A DNA stretch of 6,272 nucleotides from an uncultured Anaerotignum sp. (GTDB lineage Bacteria > Bacillota > Clostridia > Lachnospirales > Anaerotignaceae): NCBI RefSeq assembly GCF_905212195.1, contig NZ_CAJMDQ010000097.1:1-6272 (forward strand). The letters are read 5' to 3'. A model generated the notes under the pieces. It did not search any database. It was not told where the DNA came from and saw nothing but the letters and a program-made list of their open reading frames with translations. The position numbers and the translations under genes were made by a program. Shown piece by piece: positions 5,598 through 6,272 of the stretch (positions within the stretch are counted from its first letter, which is position 1; each line of letters opens with the position of its first letter).

Positions 5598-6272
5598 TTA
5601 TTTCACGATATTTTCGCAGAAATTCATGAGCATGGTAGCCGCTTCGGCTCTGGTGGCTTTGCCCTGCGGCATCAGCGTGCCGTCGTCCATGCCGCCCATG
5701 ATACCTGCGTTCACTGCCCAAGCCATGGCAGGTCTTGCATAGTCAGAAATATTTTCATAATCAGAAAATTCTCTCACTGCCATGCCGCCTTGGGTGGTGT
5801 CATAGCCTTTGAACTGGGCATAGCGATACAAAATGGTTGCGAACTGTTCTCTGGTGATGAGATCGCCCACACCGTAAGCGCCATTGTCATAGCCTGCCAC
5901 AATGCCATTTTCATTTGCCCAAAGAATCGCGTCTGTGTACCACATATCTGTTTTTACGTCTGTAAAAGTATTGGCTTCTGCGCTTTCCGGCTGTCCTTCC
6001 ACGTTATACAGGACAACAGCCAGCATTTCTCTGGTCAGAGGGGTATTGGGTGCGAAAATATCTTCGCTCATACCGCTCATCAAGCCATTTTCCACCGCAT
6101 AGGAAACGGCATCATAGAACCAATCGCTTTCCTTCACATCCAAGAAAGAAATGGTTTCGGTTTCTTCTGTTTCTTCTGGTTCTTCAGGAACTTCTTCCGC
6201 TATTTTTTCCCATTTGGCGTAAACGGTGGTATCTTGTGTCAGGTAAACCTCGTCGATTTTCTTGTCTAAATC
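5598..6272 (-). CDS. SLH-domain cell-surface protein, C-terminal part (5' end beyond the window)
   Basis: The frame is open from the right edge to the TAA at 5600-5598, giving the last 224 residues of a longer protein. The first visible residues, including VYLTQDTTVYAKWE (9-22), are the end of a Listeria-Bacteroides/InlB B-type repeat (Flg_new). A linker rich in Glu, Pro and Thr follows (about 23-41), then three SLH domains: about 45-91 (DVKESDWFYDAVSYAVENGL), 103-151 (FTDVKTDMWYTDAILWANEN) and 168-216 (FSDYENISDYARPAMAWAVN). Each has the TRE- or TRA-type helix (TREMLAVVLY, TREQFATILY, TRAEAATMLM). Three SLH domains form a trimeric-like anchor to pyruvylated secondary cell-wall polymers, so this is a surface protein held at its C-terminus. 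A TTG at 6143 is only an internal codon; the frame continues past it in domain register. The N-terminal function is not visible. Confidence 0.93.
   Translation of the reverse strand, partial: DLDKKIDEVYLTQDTTVYAKWEKIAEEVPEEPEETEETETISFLDVKESDWFYDAVSYAVENGLMSGMSEDIFAPNTPLTREMLAVVLYNVEGQPESAEANTFTDVKTDMWYTDAILWANENGIVAGYDNGAYGVGDLITREQFATILYRYAQFKGYDTTQGGMAVREFSDYENISDYARPAMAWAVNAGIMGGMDDGTLMPQGKATRAEAATMLMNFCENIVK

Noticed and set aside
5448..6269. 273-residue plus-strand ORF
   Set aside because: It is antisense to the SLH protein and starts inside the palindromic element.
1..6272. tRNA, rRNA, CRISPR array, or a transposase gene
   Set aside because: None was seen on reading through the sequence: no regularly spaced direct repeats, no cloverleaf-like sequence, and no transposase motif.

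Overview
The window looks like a chromosomal stretch from a Gram-positive Firmicute, most likely a Clostridia or Lachnospiraceae-type anaerobe. The grounds are strong AGGAGG-type ribosome binding sites, canonical sigma-A promoters, a lone ECF S component without its own ATPases, an AzgA-like purine permease, a RecX with the N-terminal extension seen in Firmicutes, and a C-terminal SLH wall-anchored protein carrying a Listeria-Bacteroides-type repeat. Base composition looks even and moderate across the window. The species cannot be named from this sequence.

Left part (1-2760), minus strand. A recX gene and a very long TPR-repeat gene form one translation-coupled unit, transcribed leftward from a good promoter at 2723-2752. 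The TPR gene runs off the left edge with at least 687 codons in the window. Its TPR units keep an almost exact 42-residue register, as in kinesin-light-chain-type TPRs.

Middle (2767-4404). A complete 459-residue NCS2/AzgA-type guanine/hypoxanthine permease is transcribed leftward from its own promoter and ends in a rho-independent terminator just upstream of the recX promoter. It is divergent from the next operon, and the shared 215-base intergenic region carries one good promoter in each direction.

Right-middle (4346-5337), plus strand. A two-gene operon encodes a small membrane-anchored DUF4430 (transcobalamin C-terminal-like) protein and, one base later, an ECF-type transporter S component with a TTG start. 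It ends in a strong intrinsic terminator. The pairing suggests a micronutrient uptake unit that borrows a shared ECF energising module encoded elsewhere. A cobalamin-like ligand is a guess.

Right part (5338-6272). Between the convergent S-component and SLH genes lies a roughly 196-base palindromic element with perfect 13-base terminal inverted repeats and GCAT on both sides. It has the form of a small non-autonomous mobile element (MITE-like), and its inner hairpin may also serve as a two-way terminator. Beyond it, the C-terminal 224 residues of an SLH-domain surface protein enter from the right edge.

The most notable items are the MITE-like element, the DUF4430/S-component pair, and the giant TPR protein coupled to recX. 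Nothing here is clearly a new defence or mobile system.
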